DNA of 64,000 nt from Butyricimonas sp. Marseille-P3923 (GCF_900184685.1 NZ_FXXL01000005.1:248001-312000), one strand, 5' to 3'; positions 17,332 through 26,495 are shown, counted from the first letter of the stretch. Notes: generated from the letters alone by a model not told the origin. Numbers and translations are program-made.

Positions 17332-17388
17332 TGTAACATTGTTGTAATTAAAATGTATCTTTTTAGAAATCTTTTCAATCTACTTTAG
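17332..17388 (+). promoter_or_regulatory. Pho box and promoter of the porin gene
   Basis: Three 7-base units on an exact 11-base period: TGTAACA (17332-17338), TGTAATT (17343-17349), TGTATCT (17354-17360). A TACTTTAG -7 element follows at 17381-17388. The arrangement matches the two-repeat, 11-bp logic of enterobacterial PhoB boxes, with a different core (TGTAACA rather than CTGTCAT). Regulated by the response regulator at 23055 by inference. Confidence 0.75.
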
Positions 17389-17442
17389 CCGTCGAAAACA
17401 AGAGGTTTTCAATTATTTATTTAACGACTAAAATTTAGACAA

Positions 17443-18423
17443 ATGAAAAAGATTTTAATGAGTGTGGTTTTGATTATCGCCTGCATGAGCAGTTTCGGAC
17501 AAGAAGAAAAAAAGAAATTCCAGATTACCGGGAAACCTATCGTTACCGTTTTCGCTAACTATCATGCCGGATTGGGGGACGCGAACAAAGAATCCGGATT
17601 CGCGTTGGATCGCGCTTACTTGGGTTATCAATTTTCACTAACCGAGAAACTTAGCGGGAAGGTAGTATTCGACATGGGCTCCACGAAAGTAGACGGCGCA
17701 GACCTTGAAAGAGTGGCTTATATCAAAAACGCCATGTTAAGCTGGAAGACAGGAGATTTTACCTTGGATTTCGGGTTGATCGGTTTGGAACAATTCAACG
17801 TGCAAGAAAAGTTCTGGGGATACCGTTACATCATGAAATCATTCCAAGACGAGTACAAGTTCGGTTCCAGCGCAGACATGGGTATTTTGAGCAGATACAA
17901 ATTTACCAAATGGCTCTCTGCCGATATCACGATCAGCAACGGCGAAGGGTACAAAAAATTGAACGGAGACAACAAATACCGATATGCCGTCGGAGCCACT
18001 TTATTCCCGGTAAAAGGTCTGACTATCCGTGCCTACTATGACCTCGCCAGCAAAAGCAGTGATGCAGACGGATTGAAAGATCAACAGAACTTGGCTTTCT
18101 TCGCCGGATATAAACACAAACTTTTCTCTCTTGGCGGTGAATACGACCAAATGTTCAACACCAAATCCAAAGAAGATAAAGACCAAAACGGTTTCTCCGT
18201 TTACTCCACGGTGAAATTAGCCGAAAAATTCGACGCTTTCGGGAGATATGACAACTTGGCTTCCAAAGACGATTGGAGCAGCGCAGACGGGCAACGGGTC
18301 TTAATCGGTATCCAATACTCCCCGATCAAACAGTTGAAGATAGCCCCAAATTTCTCGACATGGAATCCAAGAGACGGGAAATCAAGTTCTTTCGCTTATT
18401 TGAACATCGAATTCAAGTTGTAA
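17443..18423 (+). CDS. Outer-membrane porin, OprO/OprP-like, phosphate-regulated
   Basis: 326-residue outer-membrane beta barrel. Signal peptide 1-19 (…ACMSSFG), then alternating amphipathic strands typical of the porin O/P family (AYLGYQFSLTEKLSGKVVFD, WLSADITISNGEGYKK, GLTIRAYYDLASK), ending in a terminal strand AYLNIEFKL with the C-terminal aromatic-x-aromatic-like pattern used by the BAM machinery. It stands between rsmD and pstS with Pho boxes on both sides, so it very probably supplies phosphate to the Pst transporter. True phosphate selectivity cannot be read from sequence. Confidence 0.8.
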   Translation: MKKILMSVVLIIACMSSFGQEEKKKFQITGKPIVTVFANYHAGLGDANKESGFALDRAYLGYQFSLTEKLSGKVVFDMGSTKVDGADLERVAYIKNAMLSWKTGDFTLDFGLIGLEQFNVQEKFWGYRYIMKSFQDEYKFGSSADMGILSRYKFTKWLSADITISNGEGYKKLNGDNKYRYAVGATLFPVKGLTIRAYYDLASKSSDADGLKDQQNLAFFAGYKHKLFSLGGEYDQMFNTKSKEDKDQNGFSVYSTVKLAEKFDAFGRYDNLASKDDWSSADGQRVLIGIQYSPIKQLKIAPNFSTWNPRDGKSSSFAYLNIEFKL

Positions 18424-18475
18424 CATTAATGTAACATTCGTGCAACATTCATGTAACAAGATTCATCTAAACTTG
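18419..18475 (+). promoter_or_regulatory. Four-unit Pho box and promoter of pstS
   Basis: Four units at exact 11-base spacing: TGTAACA at 18419, TGTAACA at 18430, TGCAACA at 18441, TGTAACA at 18452. The first overlaps the stop codon of the porin gene. TAAACTTG at 18468-18475 is the probable -7 element, 9 bases after the last unit, where a PhoB-type activator would replace -33 contacts. Confidence 0.85.
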
Positions 18476-18522
18476 CATTGTAAAAAATGAATCAATAGAT
18501 GTTGAAATTAATACAATCAAAA

Positions 18523-19581
18523 ATGAAAAACTTATTTATTATTCTTCTAGCTATCGCGATTGCATCTTGCGGCAACTCAAAGAAAAACAAGGGTTCCGAA
18601 GACAAGAAAATGAATATCGCTGCCGCCGGAGCTACATTTCCTCTGCCATTCTACAATCTGGCCTTCAAAACCTACCAAGAGAAGACCGGCAACACGGTAA
18701 CCTACGGGGGAATCGGTAGTGGCGGCGGAATCAGAAGCTTGAAAGATAAAATTGTTGACTTCGGGGGCTCGGACGCCTATCTTTCCGACTCCGAAATGCA
18801 AGAAATGCCTTATACCGCAATACACATCCCCACTTGCATGGGTGCCGTGGTACTGGCATACAACTTGCCGGAAGTGAAAGATTTAAAGTTATCCGGAGAG
18901 GTGGTTGCCGATATTTATCTGGGTAAAATCACCAAATGGAACGATGCCAAAATCAAAGAATTGAACCCCGGCATTACCCTCCCAGACAAAGAACTTACCC
19001 CGGTATACCGCTCGGACGGTAGTGGTACGACCTTCGTGTTCAGCGACTATCTTACCAAGGTAAGCGCAAACTGGAAAGAGAACGTGGGTACCGGAAAGTC
19101 ATTGAAATGGCCGGTAGGACTGGCAGCCAAAGGAAACCCGGGCGTAGCCGGAACGATCAGTCAAACACCGGGAGCAATCGGGTACATCGGCTCTGAATAC
19201 GCGTTCTCGCTGAATATCCCGATGGCACAAATGAAAAACAGTTCCGGGAACTTCATCACCCCGAATACCGAAAGTATCTCTGCCGCGGCAAAAGGGGATA
19301 TCCCGGCAGATACCCGTACCATGATCACCAATTCGGACGCACCGGACGCGTATCCCATCAGCTGTTTCACGTGGATTATCCTTTACAAAGAACAGGCATA
19401 CGCCAACAGAACTTTGGCACAGGCTCAAGCCACTGCTAAATTACTGGACTGGATGTTAAGCCCCGAGGCACAAGCTTTAACAACAAAAGTACACTACTCC
19501 CCACTCCCAAAATCCGCGGTGGACAACGCCAAAGCACTATTAAACTCTATAAGTTTCGAGGGCAAACAAGTCCTTAAATAA
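18523..19581 (+). CDS. pstS: Phosphate ABC transporter substrate-binding lipoprotein PstS
   Basis: Periplasmic phosphate-binding protein of the PstSCAB importer, 352 residues from ATG 18523. That start is preferred because it opens directly with a lipoprotein signal (MKNLFIILLAIAIASCGNSK, Cys16). Signatures: AAGATFPLPFY, GGIGSGGGIRSLKD, VDFGGSDAYLS, YRSDGSGTTFVFSDYL, all contacts for phosphate in PstS. The gene follows the four-unit Pho box and is separated from pstC by a hairpin repeat. Length is slightly above the E. coli form. Confidence 0.95.
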   Translation: MKNLFIILLAIAIASCGNSKKNKGSEDKKMNIAAAGATFPLPFYNLAFKTYQEKTGNTVTYGGIGSGGGIRSLKDKIVDFGGSDAYLSDSEMQEMPYTAIHIPTCMGAVVLAYNLPEVKDLKLSGEVVADIYLGKITKWNDAKIKELNPGITLPDKELTPVYRSDGSGTTFVFSDYLTKVSANWKENVGTGKSLKWPVGLAAKGNPGVAGTISQTPGAIGYIGSEYAFSLNIPMAQMKNSSGNFITPNTESISAAAKGDIPADTRTMITNSDAPDAYPISCFTWIILYKEQAYANRTLAQAQATAKLLDWMLSPEAQALTTKVHYSPLPKSAVDNAKALLNSISFEGKQVLK

Positions 19582-19583
19582 TA

Positions 19584-19677
19584 AAGTTACAGGTTACAAG
19601 TTGAGCCTACGGCTCTGCAAGTTGCAGGTTCTCCACGGCACCCGACTTGAAACTTGTAACCTGCAACTTGTAACTTA
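19584..19677. repeat. Dispersed hairpin repeat, GTTGCAAGTT family, copy 2
   Basis: Same unit as 7014-7094 (shared GTTACAAGTTGAGCCTACGG). Outer arms AGTTACAGGTTACAAGTT and AACTTGTAACCTGCAACTTG can pair. It fills the pstS–pstC gap. Confidence 0.88.
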
Positions 19678-19689
19678 AATTATTATTTA

Positions 19690-20541
19690 ATGCGTGATAT
19701 TATTTTTAAACGGTTACTTTCCATTTGTTGCATCTTGATACTTTTGATCAGTGCCGGAATGATTTACTCTCTGGTGAGTGGTTCTCTCTCCGCGTTCGGT
19801 CAGTACGGATTCTTCCAGTTCATTGGTTCAACAGAATGGGATCCCCACCCGGACAGAGAAACATACGGGGCACTCTCGTTTATCGTCGGAACATTATTAA
19901 CCTCTTTTCTGGCATTAATATTTTGCATCCCGTTCTCCCTACCCGTCGCTCTTTTTACCGGAGAATTTTTCAAAGGCAAAAGAATAGCCACTTTTATCAG
20001 TTCTATCATTGATTTATTGGCGGGAATCCCTTCTATCGTCTACGGTTTATGGGGATTTTATACCTTCCGCCCGCTCATTATAGAAATGGGCGTGAACGCG
20101 CAAGGATTCGGGATATTAACCTCCTCTATCATTCTGGCAATCATGATCATTCCCTATGCATCCTCTCTCAGTGGCGAATTCATATCCATGGTTCCCAACG
20201 AACTGAAAGAAGCCGCGTATAGCCTTGGAGCCACCCGTTACGAGGTCATCAAAAGCGTCACTTTCCCGGCAGCGGGCTCCGGCGTATTTGCCAGCTACAT
20301 CCTTGCCTTGGGACGGGCTTTAGGTGAAACCATGGCGGTCACCATGCTAATCGGTAACACGAACAATCTACCGACCTCACTTGCCGACACGGGTAACACG
20401 ATGGCAAGTATCATAGCCAACCAGTTCGGCGAGGCGGACGGTCTGAAATTAAGTTCGCTCATCGCTATCGGGCTGCTTTTGTTCTTGATCACGGCTATCA
20501 TCAACCTGATAGCGAAACTCATTATAAAGAAACTTAACTGA
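19690..20541 (+). CDS. pstC: Phosphate ABC transporter permease PstC
   Basis: 283-residue inner-membrane permease with six helices; the first is near residues 8-30. It contains the periplasmic insert FQFIGSTEWDPHPDRETYGA typical of PstC and the EAA coupling loop (NELKEAAYSLGATRYEVIKSVTFPAAGSG, about 176-204) that contacts PstB. It forms the channel with PstA. Eight bases separate it from pstA. Length is standard. Confidence 0.95.
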   Translation: MRDIIFKRLLSICCILILLISAGMIYSLVSGSLSAFGQYGFFQFIGSTEWDPHPDRETYGALSFIVGTLLTSFLALIFCIPFSLPVALFTGEFFKGKRIATFISSIIDLLAGIPSIVYGLWGFYTFRPLIIEMGVNAQGFGILTSSIILAIMIIPYASSLSGEFISMVPNELKEAAYSLGATRYEVIKSVTFPAAGSGVFASYILALGRALGETMAVTMLIGNTNNLPTSLADTGNTMASIIANQFGEADGLKLSSLIAIGLLLFLITAIINLIAKLIIKKLN

Positions 20542-20548
20542 TAGAGAA

Positions 20549-21412
20549 ATGAGTAGTCTAAAATATAGAACGATAAAAAGCAAGGCATTCTTCTGCATCA
20601 CGTGCCTTTTTGCCTCACTGACAGTAGTCCCCCTATTCGCTATTATATGGGAACTCATCAGAAAAGGCTACAAGCAAATCAACTGGAACTTTTTCACGGA
20701 AAGCGCACCCAGCACCTTGGATGCCATGTTAGCACGCAACACGGGTGACATCATTCCCGACGGTATCGCTAACGGAATCACGGGTACATTACTTATGGTC
20801 GTGTTGGCCGCCGTTATCGCTATCCCGATCGGGATCATGGTAGGTATTCATCTGTCGGAACACCCGAAAACCAAGTTTTCCAATATCACCCGTTTTCTAA
20901 CGGATTTGATACAAGGTAGTCCGTCTATCGTGATTGGTATTATCGCCTATGCATGGATCGTCAAACCAATCGGTAGCTATTCCGCTTTGGCGGGAAGCGT
21001 TGCCTTGAGTATCATGATGCTTCCCTTGATCGTCCGCTCAACGGAAGAAACATTGAAAATGTTACCGGGCAGCCTGAAAGAAGCCGGGCTCGCCCTCGGC
21101 GCCTCGTACACGAGTGTCGTACTCAAAGTATTACTGCCGGCAGCCTTCGGGGGACTGTTCACGGGAATCCTTTTAGCGATTTCCCGCGTTATGGGAGAGA
21201 CAGCACCACTCATGCTCACGGCTCTGGGAAGTACCACAATCAACTGGGATATCGTGAAACCTACCAGTGCGGTACCTCTATTAATTTGGGAATTCTACAA
21301 CGATCCCAACTTGATAGACATGATCTGGAGTTCATCATTATTCCTGCTGCTCTTGATTCTGACACTTAATATCACAGCAAAACAGATCGCTAAAAAATGG
21401 AGAATCCAATAA
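20549..21412 (+). CDS. pstA: Phosphate ABC transporter permease PstA
   Basis: 287-residue partner permease. A basic N-terminus precedes the first helix (about 14-36). The PstA-type periplasmic segment INWNFFTESAP is present, and the coupling loop GSLKEAGLALGASYTSVVLKVLLPAAFGG lies near 172-205. Six helices in total. The gene ends at the edge of a hairpin repeat (21412-21475) that separates it from pstB. Confidence 0.95.
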   Translation: MSSLKYRTIKSKAFFCITCLFASLTVVPLFAIIWELIRKGYKQINWNFFTESAPSTLDAMLARNTGDIIPDGIANGITGTLLMVVLAAVIAIPIGIMVGIHLSEHPKTKFSNITRFLTDLIQGSPSIVIGIIAYAWIVKPIGSYSALAGSVALSIMMLPLIVRSTEETLKMLPGSLKEAGLALGASYTSVVLKVLLPAAFGGLFTGILLAISRVMGETAPLMLTALGSTTINWDIVKPTSAVPLLIWEFYNDPNLIDMIWSSSLFLLLLILTLNITAKQIAKKWRIQ

Positions 21413-21475
21413 TTTACGATTTTTGATTTACGATTTCAGATTCATCAATCGTAAATCAAAAATCAAAAATCATAA
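21412..21475. repeat. Dispersed hairpin repeat, ATTTACGATTT family, copy 1
   Basis: Left part TTTACGATTTTTGATTTACG, right part ATCGTAAATCAAAAATCAAA; self-complementary over about 24 bases. Related units at 22251-22360 and 50725-50792. Confidence 0.85.
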
Positions 21476-21480
21476 CCAAC

Positions 21481-22248
21481 ATGGAAATCAAAGATCCTAT
21501 ACTACAACTGAAAAACGTATCTATTTCATATACACCCGGGAAAAATGCCGTGGAGTCAGTGAGCGCAGACATCGCCGAGAAAAAGATTACGGCAATCATG
21601 GGACCCTCGGGATGCGGGAAAAGTACTTTATTACGGGCAATCAACCGGATGCACGAGTTATACCCGGATATAAAAACCACCGGAGAAATTACATTGAACG
21701 GGAAGAATATATTGAAAACCAATCCCATGGAGGTACGCCGCATGGCAGGTATGGTATTTCAACGCCCGAACCCGTTCCCGACCATGAGTATCTACGACAA
21801 CGTCATTGCCGGATATAAACTGAACGGCATCTCCCTCTCCAAACAGGAGAAAGACGAACTCGTGGAACAAAGCCTCCAGAACGTGGGTCTGTGGAATGAA
21901 GTGAAAGACGCCCTGCACAAAAAAGGAACTTTCCTCTCCGGGGGACAGCAACAACGCCTTTGCATCGCACGGGCTCTCTCGCTAAAACCGCAAGTACTAC
22001 TGATGGACGAACCGACCTCCGCCCTTGACCCGATTGCCACGAACCGTATAGAAGAACTGTTACTCGATTTAAAAAAAGAGTTCACGATCTTGATTGTCAC
22101 GCACAATATGTCACAAGCCGCACGTATCTCGGATTACTCCATGTTCATGTACCTCGGAAACCTCGTTGAATATGATGAAACCCGGAAGATGTTCACCAAC
22201 CCGAGTGACAAACGCACGGAAGAATACTTGACGGGACAATTTGGATAA
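21481..22248 (+). CDS. pstB: Phosphate ABC transporter ATP-binding protein PstB
   Basis: 255-residue cytosolic ATPase. Walker A GPSGCGKST (about 40-48), Q-loop VFQRPNPFPTMSIYDN with the PstB-typical RPNPFP, signature LSGGQQQRLCIARAL (about 158-172), Walker B VLLMDEPTSALDP (about 177-189) and H-loop VTHNMSQA. Complete in all motifs. Flanked on both sides by hairpin repeats of the same family. Confidence 0.97.
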   Translation: MEIKDPILQLKNVSISYTPGKNAVESVSADIAEKKITAIMGPSGCGKSTLLRAINRMHELYPDIKTTGEITLNGKNILKTNPMEVRRMAGMVFQRPNPFPTMSIYDNVIAGYKLNGISLSKQEKDELVEQSLQNVGLWNEVKDALHKKGTFLSGGQQQRLCIARALSLKPQVLLMDEPTSALDPIATNRIEELLLDLKKEFTILIVTHNMSQAARISDYSMFMYLGNLVEYDETRKMFTNPSDKRTEEYLTGQFG

Positions 22249-22250
22249 CA

Positions 22251-22360
22251 ACTTACGATTTATGATTTCAGATTTATGATTTCAGATTTCAAACAATAAA
22301 TCATAAATCTACAATCATAAATCGTAAATCCCTAATCATCAATCTTAAATCATCAAATTT
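22251..22360. repeat. Dispersed hairpin repeat, ATTTACGATTT family, copy 2
   Basis: Multiple GATTTATGATTTCAGATT words on the left and AATAAATCATAAATC…AATCGTAAATC words on the right, complementary to each other. Lies between pstB and phoU. Confidence 0.83.
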
Positions 22361-22366
22361 CATATT

Positions 22367-23044
22367 ATGACTACAATAAGAGAAAAATACCTCGAGAAAA
22401 TAAAAGAAGATTTTGAAGTACTGTCTACCGTCGTTATCCAGCAAATGGATATCGTGTTCACACTCACGGGAAGTAATAAAGACGCGGAATTACACGATAA
22501 AATAGAACACAACGAAGTAATCATCGACGGACTGGAAGTAAAAATACGGGACGAAGTGATCAACTCCATCGTACTCTATTGCCCCAGAGCGAGCGATTGC
22601 CGTAAAATCATGTCTTATCACGACATGACGGCCTATCTGGAAAGAATAGGGGACTTGCTTTTAAACATCGCGGACTTCCTGCGTGAAGTCGAACTCCAAG
22701 GGGAATTATATACCCTCTTCCGTGAAATCATTCGCGAGCAACTGGAAATAGTGAAAAAAATGACACAAAATGCTATCTTTGCTTTCACGTGTGAAGACGA
22801 AAACTTGGCGAAAGAGATTATCCGCACGGATGATATCGTGGACAAAAACCACAAAGAAATCGTTCACGGAATACCTCTTCATTTCGTGGGTAGAACCGTC
22901 AAAGATCAAGATTTATTAGATGCCTTGTCACTGAGCAACATGTCATACAACATCGAACGAATCGGCGATAATGCCACGAATATAGCGGAAGCGGCTATCT
23001 ATCTCATGGAAGGCAAGAACGCGAAACATATTCATAACAATTAA
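22367..23044 (+). CDS. phoU: Phosphate signalling protein PhoU
   Basis: 225-residue all-helical PhoU with two three-helix repeats. The paired metal-cluster motifs are visible: E-x-x-x-D type in NEVIIDGLEVKIRDEVINSI (about 44-63) and RIGDLLLNIADF (near 90), then DDIVDKNHKEIVH (about 150) and RIGDNATNIAEA (about 205). PhoU links PstSCAB transport state to the PhoR kinase and represses the regulon in phosphate excess. Ten bases before the phoB-like gene. Confidence 0.95.
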   Translation: MTTIREKYLEKIKEDFEVLSTVVIQQMDIVFTLTGSNKDAELHDKIEHNEVIIDGLEVKIRDEVINSIVLYCPRASDCRKIMSYHDMTAYLERIGDLLLNIADFLREVELQGELYTLFREIIREQLEIVKKMTQNAIFAFTCEDENLAKEIIRTDDIVDKNHKEIVHGIPLHFVGRTVKDQDLLDALSLSNMSYNIERIGDNATNIAEAAIYLMEGKNAKHIHNN

Positions 23045-23054
23045 AATTGAAACG

Positions 23055-23732
23055 ATGGACAAAAAACGCATTTTAGTGGTTGACGACGAGGCTGATTTAA
23101 GAGAAATCCTGCAATTCAATCTCGAGAGCGAGGGTTACTTCGTCGCCACGGCTCCTTCCGCGGAACAGGCATTAAAGATGCTCCCCGAGGAATATGACCT
23201 GATATTACTGGATGTCATGATGGACGGAATGTCCGGTTTCAAAATGGCAGAGAAAATGCGCAAAGACCTGCACAATGCCACCCCGGTTATATTCCTTACC
23301 GCCAAAGACACGGAAAACGATATGCTCACCGGTTTCAGCATCGGCGGGGACGATTATATTTCCAAGCCTTTCTCGATAAAAGAAGTATCGGCAAGAGTGA
23401 AAGCGGTACTGAAACGAACAGGTTCCCCGGAGAGTAAGAAAACCATCATCGACGTCGGCGAAATGCATATTGACCAAAGTATGAAATGCGTGTCCGTTAA
23501 TGACCGTATTATCCCGATCACTAAAAAAGAATTCGAGATATTAAACATGTTGGCACAAGCCCCCGGAAGAATATTTTCCCGCGAAGATATTCTCAATAAA
23601 GTATGGAACGACGACAGCTACGTGCTGGAACGCACGGTAGACGTCCACATCACCCGGCTGAGAAAAAAACTCGGAGACCAAGGAAAACATATCATCAATC
23701 GCTCCGGGTATGGCTATTGTATAGAACTTTAA
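23055..23732 (+). CDS. PhoB-like response regulator (OmpR family)
   Basis: 225 residues: receiver domain (about 1-118) with the acidic pair in VVDDEAD, the phospho-acceptor Asp in ILLDVMMDG (about residue 53), Thr in IFLTAKD, and Lys in YISKPFS; then an OmpR/PhoB winged-helix DNA-binding domain (ITKKEFEILNMLAQAPGRIF, RTVDVHITRLRKKL). Gene order after phoU and before the kinase supports PhoB. It most likely binds the 11-bp-phased TGTAACA boxes at 17332 and 18419. Confidence 0.92.
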   Translation: MDKKRILVVDDEADLREILQFNLESEGYFVATAPSAEQALKMLPEEYDLILLDVMMDGMSGFKMAEKMRKDLHNATPVIFLTAKDTENDMLTGFSIGGDDYISKPFSIKEVSARVKAVLKRTGSPESKKTIIDVGEMHIDQSMKCVSVNDRIIPITKKEFEILNMLAQAPGRIFSREDILNKVWNDDSYVLERTVDVHITRLRKKLGDQGKHIINRSGYGYCIEL

Positions 23733-23744
23733 AAAATTATTCCC

Positions 23745-25508
23745 ATGAAATTATCCTATAAACAGAAGTTATTCATCTACTTCTTCATTGTATTCGCGGC
23801 ATTCACCATCGTGATTACCTTTTTCCAACAGAACCGGGAAAAGGAATACAAGACCGAAACCCTACGCACCACGCTGGATGACTATTCAGACATCATAGCT
23901 CGTTTTATCCATCAACATCATTTACTTGAAAAACATCGGGTTGACTCGTTAAACAGCGTATTAACGCTCATGCCTTCCAACTTGCGCCTGACGATAGTCA
24001 GCCATGACGGGAAAGTCCTGTATGACAACAATCTCGACACGGGAAAAGAGATAGAAAACCATCTACAACGCCCCGAAATACAATCCGCGTCCATTCAAAA
24101 AACGGGTACAGCCATACGTCTTTCGCGAAGCACGGGAATAGAATATTATTACTACGCCAAAGACTACATCAATTACTACATCCGGGTTGCACTCCCCTAC
24201 GACATCGAGGTACAAAATTTCTTGAAAACGGACAATATATTCCTCTATTTCATCACGTTGTTGTTCTTTATCACGCTGATCTCGCTGATTTACATATCCG
24301 ATCGGTTCGGGAAAGCTATCTCCGGCTTGAAAGACTTCATTATCTCCGCAGAGAATCATAATATCGACTACAAAAATATTCGTTTCCCGCACACGGAATT
24401 AGGAGAAATAGGAGAGAAAATCATCCACAGCTACCGTCTACTGGAAGAAAGCAACAAGCAAATCAACGTGGAACAAGAAAAATTACTCCGCCATTTCCAT
24501 TATTCCGACGAGGGTATCGCCATTTTCTCTGCCAACCAAGAAAAGATATACGCCAACACGCATTTTATCCAATACCTGAACACGATTTTGGATGAACCGA
24601 CCTTTAAGGTGGAAGGACTCCTCAACCAACCGGATTTCAAAGAAGTGGCAGACTTCCTGAAACGCAACACCCCGGTCAACCCCAACACCGCGAACATCCC
24701 CGTTTACCAGAATAAAATCAGCAAATCCGGCAAGCACTTCGCCATTCAACTACTAATATTCACGGATAACAGTTTTGAAATCACACTAAACAACATCTCT
24801 GACAACGAGAAAAACCGTTTGTTGAAACAAGAGATGACCAACAATATCGCCCATGAACTGAAAACCCCCGTGAGTAGTATCCGCGGCTACATCGAAACCT
24901 TGTTGGAACAACAGAATATCGCTCCCGACAAACAACGTTTTTTCCTTGAACGCACCTATTCGCAAGTCGTGAGATTATCCGATCTGATCCGGGATATTGC
25001 CTTAATCACGAAAACAGAAGAAGCCGCGGAAATGTTTGAAAAAGAGCAAGTCAATATCCACGCCACTCTACAGGAAGCTATCACGGATTTACATGAGCCG
25101 ATCGTATCTCATGGCATCACCGTCAAAAATAGCGTCGATCCGGCAATCTCTATCGAGGGAAACAAGACTCTCGTGTACGCCATTTTCCGTAATCTCATCG
25201 AAAACACGATCAACTATGCCGGAGAAAACATCTCTATCGGGATCAACAATTACACGGAAGACAACGAATTCTATTATTTCTCCTATTACGACACGGGGCG
25301 AGGCATCGACGAAAACCACCTGAACCGTATCTTCGAACGTTTCTACCGGGTATGCGAAGGACGCAGCCGTCAATCCGGAGGCTCCGGTTTGGGACTCTCT
25401 ATCGTGAAGAACGCCGTCCTTTTCCATAAAGGAGAAATATCAGCTAAAAACAGGAAAGACGGGGGATTGGAATTTTTGTTCTCGCTAAGGAAGATCGAGA
25501 ATGCGTAA
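23745..25508 (+). CDS. PhoR-like sensor histidine kinase
   Basis: 587 residues. Two membrane helices (about 8-27 and 163-184) enclose an extracytoplasmic sensor region. Then come a HAMP-like linker, a PAS-like segment (about 245-340), the H-box NNIAHELKTPVSSIRGYIET (near 368), and the ATP-binding HATPase_c domain with NTINYAG (N box), DTGRGIDENHL (G1) and SGGSGLGLSIVK (G2). It phosphorylates the adjacent response regulator. The large extracytoplasmic domain is common in Bacteroidota PhoR-type kinases. Starts 12 bases after the regulator gene. Confidence 0.9.
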   Translation: MKLSYKQKLFIYFFIVFAAFTIVITFFQQNREKEYKTETLRTTLDDYSDIIARFIHQHHLLEKHRVDSLNSVLTLMPSNLRLTIVSHDGKVLYDNNLDTGKEIENHLQRPEIQSASIQKTGTAIRLSRSTGIEYYYYAKDYINYYIRVALPYDIEVQNFLKTDNIFLYFITLLFFITLISLIYISDRFGKAISGLKDFIISAENHNIDYKNIRFPHTELGEIGEKIIHSYRLLEESNKQINVEQEKLLRHFHYSDEGIAIFSANQEKIYANTHFIQYLNTILDEPTFKVEGLLNQPDFKEVADFLKRNTPVNPNTANIPVYQNKISKSGKHFAIQLLIFTDNSFEITLNNISDNEKNRLLKQEMTNNIAHELKTPVSSIRGYIETLLEQQNIAPDKQRFFLERTYSQVVRLSDLIRDIALITKTEEAAEMFEKEQVNIHATLQEAITDLHEPIVSHGITVKNSVDPAISIEGNKTLVYAIFRNLIENTINYAGENISIGINNYTEDNEFYYFSYYDTGRGIDENHLNRIFERFYRVCEGRSRQSGGSGLGLSIVKNAVLFHKGEISAKNRKDGGLEFLFSLRKIENA

Positions 25509-25690
25509 GGGTTTATAAAGTTTATAAGGTTTATAAAGTCCGTAAAGTCGAAAGTCCATAAAGTCACGGGTGTCCTTCGGACAAAATCAAAACGGCAGCA
25601 CAAGCTGCCGTTGGTATAGCGCCCCGCAGGGGTCCACGGACTTTCGACCTTATGAACTTTATGGACCTTATGAACCTTATAAACTTATTT
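25509..25690. repeat. Dispersed hairpin repeat, TTTATAAAGT family, copy 1
   Basis: Left arm of GTTTATAAAGTTTATAAGG and AAAGTCGAAAGTCC words. The right arm holds the complements (GGACTTTCGACCTTATGAAC, ATGGACCTTATGAACC). Two GC-rich internal hairpins: GTCC-TTC-GGAC and AACGGCAGC-ACAA-GCTGCCGTT. The phoR–NigD gap is 279 bases and I see nothing else in it. A second copy is at 43725-43822. Confidence 0.85.
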
Positions 25691-25787
25691 TAATACTATT
25701 CAACGCAACCATTTTGTTAATCATCCATCTAATGCATAGATGCTTAATGGCAGATGTGATAACAACAAGTAATAAGAAAGGGAAAAA

Positions 25788-26471
25788 ATGAAAAGCAAGA
25801 ACACATTCACGCTAATTATTTTTTTGATCATAACTACACTCACGTTTTCCTCTTGTAACGATGACGGGTATAGCTTGGATAAATTTTGGCTAGAGTTTGG
25901 CACGATCGAGAAAACCGGAGATAACGAATACCAAATCCTTTTGGATAAAGGTCCCGTGCTATTTCCCTCCGTTTCGAACGTACCCGCCCGTTCACTGGAA
26001 AACAACGCACGAGTATTCGCGGACTTCACGATCCTGCAGGATGCCAACCCGGGCTCAGACGTGGATCATTACGTGAAAGTAAACGGTTTGCAGGAATTAC
26101 TGACGAAACCGATCGTACCGTACAAAGAAGCCATCAGCGACAGTTTAGGAATGGATCCGATAGAACTACCCGAGTACTGGATCGCCAATGACTTCATCAC
26201 TTTCCGTTTTTTCTACGGCGGTGGCGGAAGCATTACCCACATGGTAAACCTCACCAAGCATGAAGAGAAAACTGCCGACGGAAAGGTATTACTGGAATTC
26301 CGCCATAACGCTTACAACGATCCGGAAAACACCAGTAGAAACGGTTACGTGAGTTTCCCGCTAAAGGAAACCTTTAGCGAGGTAACGGACTCTGTCGAAC
26401 TCCGAATACACTACAAAGCGTTTGATCAAAAAGAAAAAACAATTGACATTACTTATCGTCCTCGTAAATAG
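25788..26471 (+). CDS. NigD-like lipoprotein
   Basis: 227 residues. A lipoprotein signal peptide ends LTFSSC (Cys23). The N-terminal OB-like part has DKGPVLFPS and ARVFADFTIL, and the C-terminal beta-sandwich part has YWIANDFITFRFFYGGG and LEFRHNAYNDPENTSRNGYV, all typical of the Bacteroidota NigD/NigD-like family. The family is named after a bacteriocin-immunity locus but its members are mostly of unknown function, in the outer membrane or periplasm. Monocistronic, with a strong terminator downstream. Confidence 0.85.
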   Translation: MKSKNTFTLIIFLIITTLTFSSCNDDGYSLDKFWLEFGTIEKTGDNEYQILLDKGPVLFPSVSNVPARSLENNARVFADFTILQDANPGSDVDHYVKVNGLQELLTKPIVPYKEAISDSLGMDPIELPEYWIANDFITFRFFYGGGGSITHMVNLTKHEEKTADGKVLLEFRHNAYNDPENTSRNGYVSFPLKETFSEVTDSVELRIHYKAFDQKEKTIDITYRPRK

Positions 26472-26495
26472 GTCTCTTCGTGACGGTAAGATGTA

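Noticed and set aside
25509-25690. Repeat block considered as a CRISPR array
   Set aside because: Units are irregular, inverted rather than direct, and have no constant-length spacers; no cas genes in the window.
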